A DNA stretch of 64,000 nucleotides from CAKRJP01 sp963597615 (lineage in GTDB: Bacteria > Bacillota > Clostridia > Lachnospirales > Lachnospiraceae): positions 190,576-254,575 of the forward strand of contig CAVBQS010000053.1 of NCBI GenBank assembly GCA_963597615.1, given 5' to 3'. The position numbers and the translations under genes were made by a program. Shown in pieces: positions 25,391-35,100 of this stretch. The notes under the pieces were generated by a model. It was not told where the DNA came from and did no database searches. It saw only the letters and a program-made list of their open reading frames with translations. Numbering within the stretch: position 1 is the stretch's first letter; every line of letters begins with the position of its first letter.

Positions 25391-26982
25391 TTCGAGGAAG
25401 ATTTAAAGTTAAAACCCAATTAATGATTGTTTTTTCCGGGCTTTTATGTATGCTCATTGTTGGTTTTCTTCTTTTGAATATTAATTTCTTAAAAAGCTAT
25501 TACCTGCGAGATAAGGAAAAACAATTCCAGGAAATGTATGAAGCTTTAAACGAGGCAACAGCAGACGGAGATCTGGCAGATGAGGACACCTATATGGAGC
25601 TTGTGCATTTGGCGGAGAAATATAATCTGTCATTTCTTATAACAGATGCAAGTTCCGGGATTTTCTATACCAATGTTCATGACAAGGATTCCCTGTCCAA
25701 TCAGATGCTTCGCTACTATATAGAGCAGGATTTTCTTCAGGAACAGGAAGAAATTTCTAAGGACAACAGCACAGAAGGAGAGACTGAAGGCCAAAGTGCT
25801 GCTGGGAAGACGGAAGAAAATCAGAGTGAGAAAGGTCCTGAGAATAAGGAGGGGAATTCAAAAAAGGTTATATCCAGTGAAGACAACTACAGTGTGATAC
25901 AGACCAAGGATCCGGTAAATAACACAGATTATCTAGAAATGTATGGAAAATGTGAGGATGAAAGTTCGTTTATTGTCCGCAGTCCCTTAGAGAGTATTGA
26001 GGAGAGTGTGGCTATTTCTAACCAATTTTTCATTGCTATTGGCTGTACCCTCATGGTAATCATCCTATTTTTCGCATGGCTCTTTGCGAAACGTCTAACG
26101 GCTCCGATTAAGGAATTGGCGGATCTTTCTGATCGCATGGCAGATCTTGATTTTGAGGCTAAATATACCAGCGGAGGTAAGGATGAGATTGGAGAACTGG
26201 GAGATAATTTCAACCGGATGTCGGAGAAACTAGAAAGCACGATTTCCGAGCTAAAGAAAGCAAATAATAGCCTAAAGAAAGACATTCAACAAAAAGAACA
26301 GATGGAAGAAATGCGAAATGAATTTCTGGGGAATGTGTCTCATGAGTTAAAGACTCCCATCGCTTTGATCCAGGGATATGCAGAGGGCTTGAAAGAAGGA
26401 ATCAGCGACAATCCTGAGGACCAGGCTTATTATTGTGATGTTATTATGGATGAGGCAGATAAGATGAACCAGATGGTGAAGAATCTTCTGACTTTAAATC
26501 AGCTGGAATTTGGAGAGGATGACCTGGTCTTTGAAAAATTTGACATTACAGAGATTATAAGAAGTGTCCTTTCTAATATGCAGATTATGGCTCATCAGGA
26601 TGAGGCAAAGGTGATTTTTAGACAGGAAAAACCAGTCTATGTTTGGGCAGATGCCTTTAAGGTGGAACAGGTAATAAGAAATTATGTAAGCAATGCCTTC
26701 CATCATTTAGATGGAGACAAGGTTATTGAAGTTAAAATCAAGTTAGAAGACTCCAAGGCCAGAATCAGTGTATTTAATACAGGAACACCGATTCCGGAAG
26801 GAGATCTTGAACATATTTGGGATAAATTTTATAAAGTAGATAAGGCCCATACCAGAGAATATGGTGGAAACGGTATCGGTCTTTCTATTGTAAAAGCCAT
26901 TATGCGATCTCTTCACCAGGACTATGGCGTGAAAAATTATGACAATGGTGTTGAATTTTGGTTTGAGCTAGGGGTAGAATAG
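25387..26982 (+). CDS. Sensor histidine kinase
   Basis: The 531-residue protein starts at GTG 25387, overlapping the regulator gene by four bases (GTGA). It has a membrane helix at about 9-31, an extracellular region of about 185 residues containing a glutamate/lysine/serine-rich low-complexity stretch (about 120-160), a second helix near 216-236, a HAMP domain, the H box with H319 in GNVSHELKTPIALIQGYAEGL and an ATPase domain with NYVSNAFHH and EYGGNGIGLSIVKAIM. The low-complexity insert in the sensor region is unusual. The stimulus is unknown. Confidence 0.94.
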   Translation: MIRGRFKVKTQLMIVFSGLLCMLIVGFLLLNINFLKSYYLRDKEKQFQEMYEALNEATADGDLADEDTYMELVHLAEKYNLSFLITDASSGIFYTNVHDKDSLSNQMLRYYIEQDFLQEQEEISKDNSTEGETEGQSAAGKTEENQSEKGPENKEGNSKKVISSEDNYSVIQTKDPVNNTDYLEMYGKCEDESSFIVRSPLESIEESVAISNQFFIAIGCTLMVIILFFAWLFAKRLTAPIKELADLSDRMADLDFEAKYTSGGKDEIGELGDNFNRMSEKLESTISELKKANNSLKKDIQQKEQMEEMRNEFLGNVSHELKTPIALIQGYAEGLKEGISDNPEDQAYYCDVIMDEADKMNQMVKNLLTLNQLEFGEDDLVFEKFDITEIIRSVLSNMQIMAHQDEAKVIFRQEKPVYVWADAFKVEQVIRNYVSNAFHHLDGDKVIEVKIKLEDSKARISVFNTGTPIPEGDLEHIWDKFYKVDKAHTREYGGNGIGLSIVKAIMRSLHQDYGVKNYDNGVEFWFELGVE

Positions 26983-27051
26983 GGTTAGTATGTCATGAAC
27001 CCTAGGTTCAGTCCCTAGGGAAGAGGAATAAGTAGGAAAGAGAGAAGATTC

Positions 27052-27657
27052 ATGATTGCAATAATTGATTATGATGCTGGAAATATTAAAAGTGTAGAAA
27101 AAGCCATGGAATATTTGGGCCAGGAAGTCTGTGTCACAAGAGATTCTAAGGAAATTTTATCAGCAGATAAGGTGATTCTTCCCGGAGTGGGAGCTTTTGG
27201 AGATGCCATGGGAAAACTAAGACAGTATGGTTTGGATCAGGTAATCCATGAAGTTGTTAAAAAGCAGATTCCTCTTCTTGGAATTTGCCTAGGGCTTCAG
27301 TTGCTATTTGAGAAAAGTGATGAGACCCCAGGAGTAGCAGGTCTTGGAGTTTTAAAGGGAGAGATCCTTCGCATTCCTGACAAGGAAGGGTTGAAGATTC
27401 CTCATATGGGATGGAATTCCTTGAACTATCCAAACGAGGGAAGACTCTTTAAGGGAATTCCAGAGGACTCCTATGTTTATTTTGTCCATTCTTATTATTT
27501 GAAAGCAAAAGATGATGGTATTGTTACAGCTACCACAGAATATAGTACCCTGATACACGCTTCGGTTGAGCAGGGGAATGTATTTGCCTGCCAGTTTCAT
27601 CCGGAGAAAAGTAGCCATGTGGGAATGCAGATATTGAAGAACTTTGTAAATCTTTAA
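27052..27657 (+). CDS. hisH: Imidazole glycerol phosphate synthase, glutamine amidotransferase subunit
   Basis: The 201-residue class I glutaminase shows DYDAGNIKSVEKA at the N-terminus, the nucleophile cysteine in LLGICLGLQLLFE, and the His-Glu pair in CQFHPEKSSHVG. It supplies ammonia to HisF for the fifth step of histidine synthesis. hisF follows after 70 bases, but no other his gene is in the window. A small CCCTAGG/CCTAGGG hairpin (27000-27020) without T-run lies in its leader. Confidence 0.95.
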   Translation: MIAIIDYDAGNIKSVEKAMEYLGQEVCVTRDSKEILSADKVILPGVGAFGDAMGKLRQYGLDQVIHEVVKKQIPLLGICLGLQLLFEKSDETPGVAGLGVLKGEILRIPDKEGLKIPHMGWNSLNYPNEGRLFKGIPEDSYVYFVHSYYLKAKDDGIVTATTEYSTLIHASVEQGNVFACQFHPEKSSHVGMQILKNFVNL

Positions 27658-27727
27658 AATATTATAGAAAGTAAAAGCTTTACAGAAATTGTGATTCTAA
27701 AGGATAGTAGATAGGAGAACTTAGATT

Positions 27728-28489
27728 ATGCATACAAAAAGAATTATCCCATGTCTGGATGTAAATAACGGACGGGTGGTAAAGGGCGTTAACTTTGTGG
27801 AATTGAAAGACGCAGGAGATCCGGTAGAGATTGGTATGGCCTATGATAAGGCAGGAGCAGATGAACTTACCTTCTTAGATATCACTGCTTCTTCCGATGC
27901 CAGAAATACAGTGGTGGACATGGTAAGAAAAGTGGCCGAGAATATTTTTATCCCTTTTACGGTAGGCGGAGGGATTCGAACCGTGGAAGATTTTAAGGTC
28001 CTTCTCAGAGAGGGTGCTGATAAGATTTCCATTAATTCTTCAGCAATCAATACGCCTAGACTGATTTCCGATGCTGCAGATAAATTCGGTAGTCAGTGCG
28101 TAGTGGTAGCTATCGATGCTAAGAGACGGCCAGATGGTAGCGGTTGGAATATTTATAAAAATGGCGGCCGAATCGATGTGGGTATTGATGCCTTGGAGTG
28201 GGCTATGAAAGTAGCAAAACTTGGAGCAGGGGAAATCCTTCTTACCAGTATGGACTGTGACGGTACCAAGGCAGGCTATGATTTGGAACTTACCAGACAG
28301 ATTGCAGATGCAGTGCCGATTCCTGTTATTGCCTCTGGAGGTGCCGGAATGCTTGAGCATTTTTATGATGCTTTGACAGAAGGTGGAGCAGATGCGGCTC
28401 TTGCAGCCTCCCTATTTCATTACAAGGAATTAGAAATAAGAGAAGTAAAAGAATATTTGCAAGATAAAGGAGTATCTGTCAGATTGTAA
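27728..28489 (+). CDS. hisF: Imidazole glycerol phosphate synthase, cyclase subunit
   Basis: A 253-residue (beta/alpha)8 barrel with the HisF signature IPCLDVNNGRVVKGVNF (catalytic aspartate in LDV), the phosphate loop FTVGGGIRTVEDF, a second catalytic aspartate in VVVAIDAKRRPDG, and VIASGGAGMLEHF. It uses ammonia from HisH to close the imidazole ring, also yielding the purine precursor AICAR. Length is normal. AGGAGA lies upstream of the ATG. Confidence 0.96.
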   Translation: MHTKRIIPCLDVNNGRVVKGVNFVELKDAGDPVEIGMAYDKAGADELTFLDITASSDARNTVVDMVRKVAENIFIPFTVGGGIRTVEDFKVLLREGADKISINSSAINTPRLISDAADKFGSQCVVVAIDAKRRPDGSGWNIYKNGGRIDVGIDALEWAMKVAKLGAGEILLTSMDCDGTKAGYDLELTRQIADAVPIPVIASGGAGMLEHFYDALTEGGADAALAASLFHYKELEIREVKEYLQDKGVSVRL

Positions 28490-28527
28490 TCATCAGGCAG
28501 TTTGCCCAAGTCTAGAGGATGGAAATT

Positions 28528-29196
28528 ATGACGGCAATTAACAATGATTGGTTGGAAGCTTTACAGGGAGAATTTAAGAAACCCTACTATAAAGATTTGT
28601 TTGAAAAAGTAAAAAGTGAATATAGCACTAGACAAATTTTCCCGCCGGCAGATGATATTTTTAATGCCTTTCATTTGACCCCCTTAAGTCAGGTCAAGGT
28701 GGTAATTTTAGGCCAGGATCCTTATCATAATGTTGGTCAGGCTCATGGCCTGTGTTTTTCTGTCCGGAAAGGGGTAGAGGTGCCTCCTTCTTTAGTAAAT
28801 ATTTATAAAGAGCTTCACGATGACCTGGGCTGTGAAATTCCAAAACATGGCTGCCTTACCAAGTGGGCTAAGCAGGGAGTTCTTATGTTAAATACTGTGC
28901 TTACAGTGCGAGCTCATGAGCCTAACTCCCATAGAGGAATCGGCTGGGAAGAATTTACGGATGCTGCCATCGCCGCTTTAAATAGTCAGGATCGACCTAT
29001 TGTATTTATTTTGTGGGGAAGTCCTGCCCAGAAAAAAGCCAGGATGCTAAATAATCCCAATCATTTGATTTTAAAAGCTCCACATCCAAGTCCCCTGTCG
29101 GCTTATCGGGGCTTTTTTGGGAGTAAGCCCTTTAGCCAAACCAATGAATTTTTAAAAGATCATGGGGTGGAGCCTATCGATTGGCAGATTGAATAA
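28528..29196 (+). CDS. ung: Uracil-DNA glycosylase
   Basis: I chose ATG 28528, because the AGAGGATGG site (28514-28522) fits it; the ATG at 28519 lies within that site. The 222-residue enzyme has the family 1 motifs: water-activating GQDPYHNVGQAHGLCFS, FILWGSPAQKK, and the DNA-intercalating HPSPLSAYRGFFG loop. It removes uracil from DNA as the first step of base excision repair. It lies between hisF and a TPR lipoprotein gene; no functional link is apparent. Confidence 0.96.
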   Translation: MTAINNDWLEALQGEFKKPYYKDLFEKVKSEYSTRQIFPPADDIFNAFHLTPLSQVKVVILGQDPYHNVGQAHGLCFSVRKGVEVPPSLVNIYKELHDDLGCEIPKHGCLTKWAKQGVLMLNTVLTVRAHEPNSHRGIGWEEFTDAAIAALNSQDRPIVFILWGSPAQKKARMLNNPNHLILKAPHPSPLSAYRGFFGSKPFSQTNEFLKDHGVEPIDWQIE

Positions 29197-29241
29197 GGGG
29201 GACTTGTGTTTGGAATTTAATCATAGGAGAGGAAATGTATA

Positions 29242-29769
29242 ATGAAGAGGATTTGTAAAGTGTTGGCCTTGTCGGTGGTATCTGTAGGCCTTCTTACAGG
29301 TTGCGGATCTAATCCTTCGGAAGCTGGACTAGAGTATCTGCAGAATAAAGATTATGATAATGCCATTGCTTCTTTTGAAAAAGCCATTGAAAAAGATATT
29401 AATGTAGCAGATGCCTATCGGGGAATTGGCATGGTTAAGTGGGAACAAGAAGACTATGCAGGTTCTATAGAAGCCTTTAATAGTGCCTTAAATGCTGGAG
29501 CCTCTCGGGATGGAACCCTCTATAATCTAATGGGTTGCAGCGCCCTAAATCTTCAAAAATATGAGGATGCCATTACTTATTTTGAGAAGGCTCTGGAGGA
29601 TTCTGAAAATAGTGAGGATCTTACAAAAGAAGCTTCTTATAATCTGATTTTGGCTTATGAAGGGGCTGGAGATGTGGATTCTGTAAAGACAAAACTTTCG
29701 GAATATATAAAAAAATATCCTGATGATGAGGAGGCACAGGAGGCCAATGCTTTTTGGAGCACAAGATAA
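29242..29769 (+). CDS. TPR-repeat lipoprotein
   Basis: The 175-residue protein has a signal sequence with lipobox (LLTG then C20-C22 region), followed by about three to four tetratricopeptide units (AGLEYLQNKDYDNAIASFEKAIEKD; AYRGIGMVKWEQEDYAGSIEAFNSAL; LYNLMGCSALNLQKYEDAITYFEKAL; YNLILAYEGAGDVDSVKTKL). It is anchored to the outer face of the membrane and probably mediates protein contacts. Partner and role are unknown. It lies 45 bases after ung. Confidence 0.85.
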   Translation: MKRICKVLALSVVSVGLLTGCGSNPSEAGLEYLQNKDYDNAIASFEKAIEKDINVADAYRGIGMVKWEQEDYAGSIEAFNSALNAGASRDGTLYNLMGCSALNLQKYEDAITYFEKALEDSENSEDLTKEASYNLILAYEGAGDVDSVKTKLSEYIKKYPDDEEAQEANAFWSTR

Positions 29770-29810
29770 GCTCCCCAAAAAGCAGAAATACCATGAGGGC
29801 GGAAAATTAG

Positions 29811-31049
29811 ATGATTGAATTAAAAAAAGAGACAGAGCGAGTGATCTTGGTAGGGGTAAGCTTAAATGACAATGATCACGTGGAAGAATCTTTGGATGAG
29901 TTAAATGAACTGGTGAAAACTGCAGGAGCTGTTTGCGTAGGAAGGCTGATACAAAAGCGAGAGCAGATCCACCCAGGGACCTACATTGGCAAAGGAAAGA
30001 TAGAGGATCTTATAGACCTAATCTGGGAGACTGAGGCCACAGGTATTGTGTGCGATGATGAGCTTTCTCCGGCACAAATGAAGAATATGCAGGATGTGCT
30101 GGATGCAAAGGTAATGGATCGAACCCTTATCATTTTGGATATTTTTGCAGCAAGGGCTTCCACCAGTGAAGGAAAGATTCAGGTGGAATTAGCTCAGTTA
30201 AAATATAGGGCTACTAGATTAACAGGTTTTGGAACTGCCATGTCAAGGTTAGGTGGTGGAATTGGAACCAGAGGTCCGGGAGAGAAAAAACTAGAGATTG
30301 ACCGAAGGCTGATTAAAAACCGCATTTCTCAGTTGAATAGAGAATTAAAAGAGGTCAAAAGACACAGAGAAGTTACCAGAGACCACAGAAATCAAAGTCA
30401 TGTCCCGGTGGCGGCTATTGTAGGCTATACCAACGCAGGGAAATCTACTCTTTTAAATAGCCTGACAGGAGCCGGGATTTTGGCAGAGGATAAGTTGTTT
30501 GCAACTTTGGATCCAACTACCAGAGCTTGTAAGCTTCCCAGTGGACAGGAAGTTTTGCTTACAGATACCGTTGGGTTTATTCGAAAGCTTCCTCATCATT
30601 TGATTGAAGCCTTTCGAAGTACTTTGGAGGAAGCAAAATATGCAGACATGATTCTTCATGTGGTAGATATATCCAACCCCCAGATGGATGAGCAGATGTA
30701 TACGGTGTATGAAACACTGGGAAATCTCGGAGTGACAGACAAACCGATTATTACGGTTTTTAATAAGCAGGATCAGGTGGGAGAAGATATGATCCTAAGA
30801 GATTTTAAGGCGGAATCTACAGTGAGGATTTCTGCGAAAACTGGCCAGGGTCTGGCAGAACTTCTGGAAGCTATAGAAACACTTCTTAGGGAACAGAAGG
30901 TGGAGATTAAGAAAACTTACAGTTACCAGGAGGCAGGAAAAATTCAACTGATTCGAAAATATGGAGAGCTTTTAAAAGAAGTTTATGAGGAAGATGGTAT
31001 TTATGTCCATGCCTACCTTCCAAAGGAACTTTGTGGGAAAGTATTATAA
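29811..31049 (+). CDS. hflX: Ribosome-associated GTPase HflX
   Basis: The 412-residue protein has the HflX N-terminal domain (ELVKTAGAVCVGRLIQKREQIHPGTYIGKGKIEDL; DDELSPAQMKNMQDVL; VMDRTLIILDIFAARA), the glycine-rich linker RLGGGIGTRGPGEKKLE, and a GTPase domain with P-loop GYTNAGKSTLLN, DTVGFI and NKQD. HflX splits or rescues stalled ribosomes under stress. It is followed by a strong terminator. Confidence 0.96.
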   Translation: MIELKKETERVILVGVSLNDNDHVEESLDELNELVKTAGAVCVGRLIQKREQIHPGTYIGKGKIEDLIDLIWETEATGIVCDDELSPAQMKNMQDVLDAKVMDRTLIILDIFAARASTSEGKIQVELAQLKYRATRLTGFGTAMSRLGGGIGTRGPGEKKLEIDRRLIKNRISQLNRELKEVKRHREVTRDHRNQSHVPVAAIVGYTNAGKSTLLNSLTGAGILAEDKLFATLDPTTRACKLPSGQEVLLTDTVGFIRKLPHHLIEAFRSTLEEAKYADMILHVVDISNPQMDEQMYTVYETLGNLGVTDKPIITVFNKQDQVGEDMILRDFKAESTVRISAKTGQGLAELLEAIETLLREQKVEIKKTYSYQEAGKIQLIRKYGELLKEVYEEDGIYVHAYLPKELCGKVL

Positions 31050-31058
31050 GAAACTAAC

Positions 31059-31087
31059 AAAAACCCGTGGGATCCCCACGGGTTTTT
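31059..31087. terminator. Terminator after hflX
   Basis: AAAAACCCGTGGG pairs with CCCACGGGTTTTT around a three-base loop; symmetric, so it can work on both strands, though no minus-strand gene ends here. Confidence 0.92.
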
Positions 31088-31185
31088 GTGGACATTTTGA
31101 CAATGGAGTGTTACCATAAAGGCATGAAAAGCAAGACCTAGGGAGTAATGGGGATGCTCCCAGTAAGTAAATGGAGGAGTAGAAT

Positions 31186-32043
31186 ATGAAGATTGAACTA
31201 GAAAGATATCATGGTTTGGGGAATGATTATGTGGTATATGACCCCAATAAGAACGAACTTAAATTAACGCCTGGGAATGTAAAGTTGATCTGTGACCGCA
31301 ACGAAGGCCTTGGGGCAGATGGTATTTTGGAAGGCCCCATTTTGCAGGAGGATGGCCTTCATGTAGTTATCTGGAATCCAGATGGAAGTCAGTCAGAAAC
31401 CAGTGGAAATGGTGTCCGAATCTTTGCAAGATATTTAAAAGATGCAGGATATGTACAGAAGAAAAGCTTTAAGATTTATATGGCCAAGGGTCCGGTGGAG
31501 GCTACTTTCTTAAGCGAAGAAGGAAGCCGGATTCGTATTAATATGGGGAAACTATCCTTTAATAGTCAAGACGTGCCAGTGACAGGAGAGCCAAGAGAAG
31601 TGATTAACGAGGATATGGTAATAGGCAGAACCTTGTATCCGGTTACCTGCGTTTCGGTAGGCAACCCCCACTGCGTAATTCCTATGCGGGAGATTTCAAG
31701 AGACTTAGTTTGCAAGATCGGTGACTATGCAGAGGTGGCAAAGTATTTTCCGAATCGTATTAATACCCAGATTATGCAGGTGGTAGATAAGGGACAGATT
31801 AATATCGAGATTTATGAAAGAGGGGCAGGTTATACCCTGGCTTCCGGAACAGGAGCCTGTGCTGCAGCAGGAGTAGCTCATAAACTTGGGTTGACAGACA
31901 ACAAGGTGGTAGTACATATGCCGGGAGGAGACCTTATGGTGGAGATTGATGATGACTGGAATGTCAGTATGACCGGCAATGTTTGTTATATTGCTAAGAT
32001 GATTCTAAGTAGTGATTTTACAGAGATGCTTCGGGCAATCTAA
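31186..32043 (+). CDS. dapF: Diaminopimelate epimerase family protein lacking both catalytic cysteines
   Basis: The 285-residue protein has the DapF two-lobed fold throughout: HGLGNDYVVYD at the N-terminus, NPDGSQSETSGNGVRIF, SVGNPHCVIP, and YERGAGYTLASGTGACA. DapF inverts LL- to meso-diaminopimelate with two cysteines acting as base and acid (C73 and C217 in E. coli, in CGNG and ACGSGAC). Here both positions are serine, S73 in TSGNG and S220 in ASGTGAC. Either the enzyme uses serines or it has another substrate. It lies alone between a terminator and the addB promoter; no other lysine-pathway gene is near. The symbol reflects family only. Confidence 0.85.
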   Translation: MKIELERYHGLGNDYVVYDPNKNELKLTPGNVKLICDRNEGLGADGILEGPILQEDGLHVVIWNPDGSQSETSGNGVRIFARYLKDAGYVQKKSFKIYMAKGPVEATFLSEEGSRIRINMGKLSFNSQDVPVTGEPREVINEDMVIGRTLYPVTCVSVGNPHCVIPMREISRDLVCKIGDYAEVAKYFPNRINTQIMQVVDKGQINIEIYERGAGYTLASGTGACAAAGVAHKLGLTDNKVVVHMPGGDLMVEIDDDWNVSMTGNVCYIAKMILSSDFTEMLRAI

Positions 32044-32074
32044 GTGGCAAATTTCCCACATCAAATTTAATTCA

Positions 32075-32083
32075 TGGTATACT
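32075..32083 (+). promoter_or_regulatory. Candidate extended -10 promoter of addBA
   Basis: TGGTATACT at 32075-32083 is an extended -10 with only a weak -35 (TTCCCA region). It lies 21 bases before the addB start. Confidence 0.4.
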
Positions 32084-32103
32084 AAGGCATAGGAGGAAAA
32101 ACT

Positions 32104-35100
32104 ATGCCTTTACAATTTATATTTGGACCATCTGGTTCAGGAAAATCACATCATTTATATCAACATATTATCAAAGAATCTTTGGAGCACCCCCAGGAAA
32201 ATTATATGGTTTTGGTGCCGGACCAGTTTACTATGCAGACCCAAAAGGACCTGGTATCTATGCATCCCAATCACGGAATTATGAATATTGATGTCCTGAG
32301 TTTTGGGCGATTGGCCTACCGCATTTTTCAGGAAACAGGAGGAGAGAGTCTGCCGGTATTAGATGACGAAGGAAAGAATTTGATACTTCGTAAAATTGCC
32401 GGAACATATGAAAATGACCTTACCATCCTTCGAGGAAATATGCGAAAGCTAGGTTACATCAGTGAGGTAAAGTCTGCCATTTCAGAGTTTACCCAGTATG
32501 CTGTGGGAGAAGAAGATCTTGGGAAAGTTATGGAATCTATGGATCCAAACTCCAGACTTTATTTTAAATTAAAGGATATAAGAACCTTGTATAGGGGCTT
32601 TCAGGAATATTTGGCAGAGAAATATATTACCAAAGAAGAACTTTTGGAAGTCTTAAAAAAAGAGGTACCTAAGTCAGACCTGCTAAAGAAAACCACTGTG
32701 GTATTGGATGGGTTTACAGGATTTACACCGGTGCAGGACCGTTTGATTCTTGAACTTTTAAAACATTGTAGGAAGGTGATGGTAACAGTCACTATGGATG
32801 ACAGGGAGAATCCATACGCTTACACCCATCCCTACCAACTTTTTGGCCTTAGTAAAAAAATGGTAGCCTCCCTCTTAGATTTGGCAAGGGAGACAGCCTC
32901 CCCTGTGGAGGATCCCGTTTCCTTATATCAGAGACCTCTATACCGTTTTAAGGATGCGCCGGCTCTGGAATTCTTAGAGAGGGAGCTTTTTCGCTATGAA
33001 AAGAAGGTTTATTCTGGGGAAGTAGAAGGAATATCCCTTCATGTGGCAAGAAATCCGGAGACAGAGGCCAAGGCAGTGGCGGAAGATATCAGGCACCTGG
33101 TTCGGACCACTGGCTGCAGGTACCGGGAAATTGGAGTTATCGTAAGTGATATGGAAAGTTACGGGGATTACTTAGAAAGGCAGTTCTTGCGTTATGAAAT
33201 TCCCTTCTTTATGGATCATAAGCGCAGCATTTTGCTAAATTCCTTTGTAGAGCATTTGCGAAGCCTTTTAAATCTAATGGAAGAAGGCTTTACCTATGAG
33301 AGTGTTTTTCGTTATCTTCGCACCAATATGTCTGGATTTGCCTTAGATGAGGTGGATCAGATGGAAAATTATGTCCTTGCTACAGGAATTAAGGGCTTTA
33401 AAAACTGGCAGAAACCCTGGGAGAGGACCCTGAAGAATACTACAGAGGAAGCCTTAGAAGAACTAAATCATTTCCGTGTGCAGTTTGTTGAAAAAATACA
33501 GGACTTGCATTTTGTGATGAGGCAGCGTAAGAAGACGGTAAAGGATATTACTCTGGGAATCTATGATTATATGGTAAGGGAAGATTTGCAGCTGGTCCTA
33601 AAAAAACAGGAGGATGCTTTTACAGAGGCAGGAGAACTGAGCCTAGCCAAGGAATATGCCCAGGTCTACCGGGTGGTTATTGAGCTTTTTGAAAAATTTG
33701 TGGACCTTCTTGGCGAGGAAGAGGTATCTTTAAAAGAATATAGTGAACTCTTGGATGCAGGACTTGAGGAGGCTAGAATTGGAGTTATTCCTCCTAGCGT
33801 AGACCAAGTGGTGGCAGGAGATTTAACCAGAACCAGATTAAAAGATATAAAAACTCTGTATTTTTTGGGAGCAAACGATACAAAGCTACCTGGAAATTTA
33901 AATAGAAATGGAATTCTTTCGGAAAGGGATAGAGAACACCTGAAAGAAAAATCCCTAAATTTAGCTCCAGGAGGCAAAGAGCAGGCTTATGTACAAAAGT
34001 TTTATTTATATAGCAATCTTACAAAACCCTCCAGAGAGCTTAAAGTCTATTACAGTAGAGTATCCTCTGATGGGAAAAGCATTCGGCCGGCTTATTTGAT
34101 TCAGGAACTGCGGCGACTTTTTCCGGATATTTCTATTGTGGATGAGGAGAATAAAAGTCTGGAGGAAAGAGAGCTTACCAAAGAAGTGGCCTTGGAGGAA
34201 GTGATCAAGGGCATTCGAAGTCACAAAACAAGGGACTTAAGAAAAGATACCCAGTGGGGAGAACTATTCAAATGGTATCAAAAAAGTCCTCAGTGGAAAG
34301 ATAAAATCCAAAGGCTTTTAGAGGCAGGTTATAAGAAAAATGAGATTGATGGCCTAAAGGATCAGGTGGCAAAAAAACTCTATGGAGAAGATTTTAATGT
34401 TAGCATTACAAGGATTGAAACTTATTCGGCCTGTGCCTATGCTCATTTTCTTAAATATGGTTTGAGACTTTCAAATAGAGAAGAATATGGCTTTGAACCT
34501 ATGGATTTAGGAAATGTCTGCCACAGAGTCCTGGAAGATTATGGGAAAAAAGTAAAGAGTCTCGGAAAAAAATGGAGTGAGCTTAGCAAAGAGGAAAGTG
34601 AAAAGCTTTTGATATCCTCTATGAAGAAAGTAATTTCAGACTATGGAAACTCTGTACTTTACAGTAGCGGTAAAAATGAGTTTATGATCACTGCCATGGG
34701 AGAACTTTTAAAAAGAACAATCTGGGCTCTTACAAAGCAGTTGACAGTTGGGGATTTTGAGCCAGAAGCTTTTGAAGTTTCTATTGGAGGCAGTGGAAAG
34801 ATTGACCGAGTAGATACCTGTACAGATGATCAAGCTCTTTACGTAAAAGTTGTAGATTACAAGACTGGAATGAAAGAGTTTGACATTCAATCCTTATATT
34901 ACGGTTTGCAGTTGCAGCTAATGTTTTACATGGACAGTGCTGTGAAAATTCAGCAGAAAAAACACCCCGATAAAAAGGTGGTTCCTGCAGGAGTATTTTA
35001 CTATCGGATTCAGGATCCTTATGTAGACCGGAAAATAAAAGAAGAAAAAGAAGATATCGAGAAAGATATTCTAAAAGCCCTAAAACCGGATGGAATCATC

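Noticed and set aside
26999..27020. CCCTAGG hairpin as a terminator after the sensor kinase
   Set aside because: There is no T-run on either side, and the stem is only seven base pairs.
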